10,112 nt of DNA from Kiritimatiellia bacterium (GTDB lineage Bacteria > Verrucomicrobiota > Kiritimatiellia > SLAD01), in NCBI GenBank assembly GCA_007128275.1, contig SKXR01000203.1, positions 1 to 10,112 of the forward strand, in the 5' to 3' direction. Numbering within the stretch: the first letter of the stretch is position 1; each line of letters begins with the position of its first letter. A program made the position numbers and the translations under genes. Below the pieces are notes generated by a model. That model had not been told where the DNA came from. It worked only from the letters and a program-made list of their open reading frames with translations, and searched no databases. Below are positions 7,534 to 10,112 of the stretch, one piece after another.

Positions 7534-7554
7534 GCGTGCAGGAAACGCGCACGC
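7534..7554. promoter_or_regulatory. Inverted repeat next to the tig -35, candidate operator
   Basis: GCGTGC (7534-7539) and GCACGC (7549-7554) are perfect inverted halves with a 9-nt spacer. They directly abut the upstream edge of the tig -35 hexamer and lie between it and the outward-facing plus-strand -35 at 7566. The GCGTG/CACGC core also occurs in the inverted repeat at 7642-7671. A regulator binding here could touch both promoters. Confidence 0.35.
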
Positions 7555-7565
7555 CCACCGGTGAT

Positions 7566-7595
7566 TTGACCGCATCCGGAAGTCGCCGTTATGCT
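7566..7595 (+). promoter_or_regulatory. Candidate distal promoter for the two-component operon
   Basis: -35 TTGACC (7566-7571) and -10 TATGCT (7590-7595) are separated by 18 nt, facing away from the tig promoter. A start near 7602 would give a leader of about 125 nt that contains the inverted repeat at 7642-7671. Confidence 0.5.
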
Positions 7596-7641
7596 CTGGA
7601 AAGGGACAGAGAACTCAGCCAAGGGCCTGCGGGGAAGCGAC

Positions 7642-7671
7642 TGCGTGGATTGCGAACAGGGGTTCCACGCA
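7642..7671. promoter_or_regulatory. 8-bp perfect inverted repeat upstream of the response regulator gene
   Basis: TGCGTGGA (7642-7649) and TCCACGCA (7664-7671) are exact reverse complements with a 14-nt spacer. In DNA this could be an operator just upstream of the proximal -35 at 7679, a usual place for an activator. In RNA from the distal promoter it would form a leader hairpin. No T-run follows, so it is not a clear terminator. Confidence 0.4.
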
Positions 7672-7678
7672 CAAGTTA

Positions 7679-7708
7679 CTGACATGGCACACGCAACAGG
7701 GGTAGACT
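7679..7708 (+). promoter_or_regulatory. Candidate proximal promoter for the two-component operon
   Basis: -35 CTGACA (7679-7684) and -10 TAGACT (7703-7708) are 18 nt apart. A start near 7715 would leave only about 12 nt before the ATG at 7727. No ribosome-binding site is visible there, so this transcript would be nearly leaderless. Confidence 0.4.
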
Positions 7709-7726
7709 GTCTGTACTCGTTGCACC

Positions 7727-8425
7727 ATGACTGCTGATCCAAGCACACACATCCTACTCATCGAAGATGACGCGAAGGTGGCCCTTTCCTTGCGCAAAGG
7801 ATTGCTGGAAGCCGGGTTTGTCATCACAACAGCCCGTACAGCCGCGGACGCGGACACGCTTCTTACCGAACAGTCCTTCCAATTGGTCCTGCTTGACTTG
7901 GGCCTGCCCGACCGGGACGGCATTGACCTGCTTCGCCAATGGCGCGATCAGGGTGCGCGCACCCCCGTCCTTATCCTTACAGCACGGGACGCGGTAGATG
8001 ACCGGGTCCGGGGGCTGGATACGGGGGCGGACGATTATTTGGCCAAGCCTTTTGCGTTCAATGAACTTCTGGCCCGCATTCGCGCCCTCTGTCGACGCTC
8101 CGGGCGAAACCCGGAAAATATCTTGTCCGTCGGTCCGCTTCGAATCGATCTACTCAACCGTCGGGTACAACGCGGCGAGAATGAACTCGAATTGACCCCT
8201 CGCGAGTTTGACGTGCTGGCCTACCTGGCAAGCCAGGCCGGGGCCACGGTATCGCGCGACACCCTCACCAGGGATGTCTGGAATATTCAGCGCCGCTCCT
8301 CTTCAATGGACAATGTCATCGACGTGCTCATCGCGCGCCTGAGAGAGAAGCTGGAGAAAGGTTTCGATCAGCCATTGCTGCACACCATCCGCGGTGTCGG
8401 CTACAAACTGAAGGCGGACACGTGA
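7727..8425 (+). CDS. OmpR/PhoB-family two-component response regulator
   Basis: A 232-residue DNA-binding regulator. The receiver domain (about 8-122) has the acidic pocket Glu13-Asp14-Asp15, phospho-acceptor Asp57 in LLDLGLPD, switch residues Thr85 and Tyr104, and Lys107 in LAKPF. The C-terminal winged helix (about 133-229) has the usual LTPREFDVLAYLA, the recognition-helix region NVIDVLIARLREKLE (196-210), and the closing IRGVGYKL. The receiver is complete, so phosphorylation by the partner kinase is expected. It broadly resembles the CusR/PmrA-type subgroup, but the signal cannot be read from sequence. The start is ATG at 7727 with no visible Shine-Dalgarno site, which fits either a leaderless transcript or weak initiation. 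It overlaps the kinase gene by 4 bp. Its position divergent from tig-clpPX raises the possibility that it controls that operon, which is inference only. Confidence 0.95.
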   Translation: MTADPSTHILLIEDDAKVALSLRKGLLEAGFVITTARTAADADTLLTEQSFQLVLLDLGLPDRDGIDLLRQWRDQGARTPVLILTARDAVDDRVRGLDTGADDYLAKPFAFNELLARIRALCRRSGRNPENILSVGPLRIDLLNRRVQRGENELELTPREFDVLAYLASQAGATVSRDTLTRDVWNIQRRSSSMDNVIDVLIARLREKLEKGFDQPLLHTIRGVGYKLKADT

Positions 8426-9483
8426 ACAACCCCATCCGGATCAAGTACTTTCTCTGGCTATCCGCTCTCCTGCTGGCCTTCTTTGCCATCAATTCTTTGT
8501 CCTTGTTGATCATCAATCTCGAAGAGATTCTGGGTCGCGAAGAGAACTGGATGGACGAGCTCTACGAATGGCTCCTGATTACAGCGGTCGGCGCAGCGGT
8601 GTTGCCGTTGTTCCTGCTCGCGGCGTGGCACATATCCCGCCACATGTTGGCCCCCTTACGCTACATTGCGCATACCGCCAATCGAATCCGCGGAGGTCAA
8701 CTCGCCGAACGAATTCGTGTGCCGCCCACCCATGATGAAATCGCCGATCTTTCGCAAAGCGTGAACCAAGCGTTCGACCGCTACGAGGAGGCGGTTCATC
8801 GACAACAGCAATTCAGCGGCGTGGCCTCGCATCAACTGCGGACGCCGCTGACCGCCATGCGCAACTTCGGCGAGGTCGCCCTGCAGAAAGAACGGTCCCA
8901 GGAGGAATATCGCGAGGCCATCGCCGACATGCTGGAAGAGGCCGAACGCTTGTCGCACGTAGTCGAGCAGTTGCTGATGATGGCCCGGCTGGGCGGCGAG
9001 GAGATGCAAGAAACATTCGCACCGCTATCCATGACAGAGTTGATTGAATCCGTAACCGAACAGTTCGGGCCGACTCACCGGATCAAGCAGATTGCGCTTC
9101 GTATTCAGGTGGATCCCGCATACCGGGTGCATGGTCACAAAGCTCTGCTGGAACAGGCCCTGGCCAACCTTCTCGACAACGCCATACGACACACTCCCGA
9201 AGAAGGCCATATCGAGGTCCGCGCAGAACGCGACGGCGACGCACATATCCGGTTGATCCTGTCGGATTCGGGTCCGGGCTTTACGCCGCTTCAGCGAGAG
9301 CGTTTGCGAGACCTGATGGATGGCGAAAACGCCGATGTGCCGAGACTCGGGCTGGGCTTGACCATCGTGTCGGACATCGTCCGCATTCATCGTGGAGGCC
9401 TGTTTTTTGACAACGCGACAGGCGGCGGAGCGCAGGTGACCATGCGCCTCCCCGCCGCGGTCCGGACTTATACCAGTCTCTAA
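8422..9483 (+). CDS. Membrane sensor histidine kinase with very short extracytoplasmic loop
   Basis: A 353-residue HisKA-type kinase, partner of the regulator just upstream. Two membrane segments (about 9-32 and 50-69) enclose a loop of only about 17 residues, 33-49, which contains seven Glu/Asp and one Arg. A HAMP-like linker follows (about 70-124; HMLAPLRYIAHTANRIRGG then the DEIADL end). The H-box is ASHQLRTPLTAM with His137. Gln follows the His instead of the commoner Glu, as seen in TctE/QseC-like kinases. The N-box is NLLDNAIRH (249-257), G1 is DSGPGF (282-287) and G2 is GLGLTI (310-315), so the kinase domain is complete. The start is GTG at 8422, overlapping the regulator's TGA, with AAGG at 8411-8414. 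The small acidic loop would suit sensing of cations, cationic peptides or membrane state, rather than a folded ligand domain. Confidence 0.94.
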   Translation: MNNPIRIKYFLWLSALLLAFFAINSLSLLIINLEEILGREENWMDELYEWLLITAVGAAVLPLFLLAAWHISRHMLAPLRYIAHTANRIRGGQLAERIRVPPTHDEIADLSQSVNQAFDRYEEAVHRQQQFSGVASHQLRTPLTAMRNFGEVALQKERSQEEYREAIADMLEEAERLSHVVEQLLMMARLGGEEMQETFAPLSMTELIESVTEQFGPTHRIKQIALRIQVDPAYRVHGHKALLEQALANLLDNAIRHTPEEGHIEVRAERDGDAHIRLILSDSGPGFTPLQRERLRDLMDGENADVPRLGLGLTIVSDIVRIHRGGLFFDNATGGGAQVTMRLPAAVRTYTSL

Positions 9484-9532
9484 TTCTTTTCGGTATATTG
9501 TCGGGTGGGTTGATTTTGTACCGACAAGAATT
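9482..9532. terminator. Dyad between convergent genes, weak candidate terminator
   Basis: TTGTCGG (9498-9504) pairs with CCGACAA (9521-9527), and AATTCT (9482-9487) pairs with AGAATT (9527-9532), giving a two-part dyad over the 59-bp gap between the kinase and the sulfotransferase gene. CGGTA (9491-9495) and TACCG (9519-9523) offer an alternative stem. There is no terminal T-run on either strand. A two-way terminator fits the convergent layout, but support is modest. Confidence 0.35.
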
Positions 9533-9542
9533 GGTGAATGGT

Positions 9543-10112
9543 TTAACCCGCATTTACCGTCAGGACGCCCCGTCGAGTCGAAGCACACGGGCGGGGCGAG
9601 GTGAGGCGCGCATTATCAAATGAACGAAGCCATTCCTCGATCTCGTCTGCGTAGCCCAGCGTTTCGATGTCTTCCCGGTAACGGTCCACGGCAATGCGCG
9701 CGGTCTCGCGCTTCATCGGGACCTTGGCCAACGCGCTTCCGGCCCCCGTGCTGCGCTGAATGGCGGGGATCTCATCGAGCGCCAACCGGGTGGATAGTCG
9801 CGCCCAGTCCGCGTTCAGGCGCTCAAACTTTCCGAGAAACTGCACCAGCCATTCGTTGTCCGCGCGCACGTAAAGATGCTGGCTCCGGAAATGCTGATCC
9901 GACTGTGCGTCGGGAATCTCCGCTATACACCGCACGAACTCGTCCAAACTCATGTCGCTGGAGAGACCATACAGCCGCAACCTGCATTCCTCGCCCAGAC
10001 GCGCCGCCTTGACCACTTTGTCGAGGTAACAGGAGTACAGACGGGTGATCGGATTCCTGACAAAGGCAAAAAGAAAATGGGTGGTCGCCAGTCGCCGGGT
10101 TTCGTCCACGCC
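9543..10112 (-). CDS. Sulfotransferase family 2 (carbohydrate sulfotransferase-like), 5' end beyond window
   Basis: The C-terminal 189 codons or so of a gene whose start lies beyond the right edge; the frame is open to position 10112. FAFVRNPITRLYSCYLDKV (residues about 14-32 of the visible part) matches the 3'-phosphate-binding segment of PAPS-dependent sulfotransferases, with its Arg-Asn-Pro, later Arg, Ser and Tyr. RYREDIETLGY near the end matches the closing Y..D...GY pattern of the carbohydrate sulfotransferase 2 family. The 5'-phosphosulfate loop should lie upstream and cannot be seen. These enzymes put sulfate on sugars. In bacteria they often sit in capsule or exopolysaccharide loci, so a surface glycan acceptor is likely but unproven. 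The last 20 residues or so are low in conserved features. It converges on the kinase gene. Confidence 0.78.
   Translation of the reverse strand, partial: GVDETRRLATTHFLFAFVRNPITRLYSCYLDKVVKAARLGEECRLRLYGLSSDMSLDEFVRCIAEIPDAQSDQHFRSQHLYVRADNEWLVQFLGKFERLNADWARLSTRLALDEIPAIQRSTGAGSALAKVPMKRETARIAVDRYREDIETLGYADEIEEWLRSFDNARLTSPRPCASTRRGVLTVNAG

Noticed and set aside
7446..7726. tRNA or small RNA gene between tig and the regulator
   Set aside because: No cloverleaf, TTCRA-type loop or CCA end could be found. The region is explained by promoters and leaders.

Overview
The window looks like chromosomal DNA from a Gram-negative bacterium of moderately high GC. An O-antigen ligase-type membrane protein, a secreted UshA-type nucleotidase and a two-component sensor all fit a cell with an outer envelope. 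Nothing in the sequence fixes the phylum. The gene set and the GC-rich intergenic palindromes would suit a PVC-type lineage such as Verrucomicrobiota or Kiritimatiellota, but that is a guess.

Positions 1-152 hold a GC-rich palindromic repeat element, part of which lies beyond the left edge. Positions 153-7445 carry six minus-strand genes that read as one transcription unit, in the order tig (trigger factor), clpP, clpX, a secreted metallophosphatase/5'-nucleotidase, an O-antigen ligase/polymerase-like protein, and an M50 site-2-type membrane protease with a CBS pair. Gaps are short: 93, 2, 52 and 22 bp, then a 4-bp overlap. A good sigma70-type promoter (TTGACC-17-TATCGT) sits about 50 nt upstream of tig. 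The first three genes are the classic folding and degradation module: nascent-chain chaperone, protease and unfoldase. The last three act at or beyond the membrane, and this joining is the most unusual part of the layout.

Positions 7446-7726 form a divergent control region. It holds the tig promoter, one or two candidate promoters for a plus-strand two-component system, and two inverted repeats that share GCGTG/CACGC half-sites. Positions 7727-9483 encode an OmpR-type response regulator and a histidine kinase with a very short, acidic extracytoplasmic loop. The two genes overlap by 4 bp. After a 59-bp convergent gap with a dyad, a minus-strand carbohydrate-sulfotransferase-like gene runs off the right edge.

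A plausible but unproven reading is that the window links envelope sensing, cytoplasmic proteostasis, intramembrane proteolysis and surface-glycan building. No CRISPR array, mobile element, tRNA or rRNA was seen. The largest stretch without a gene is 281 bp.
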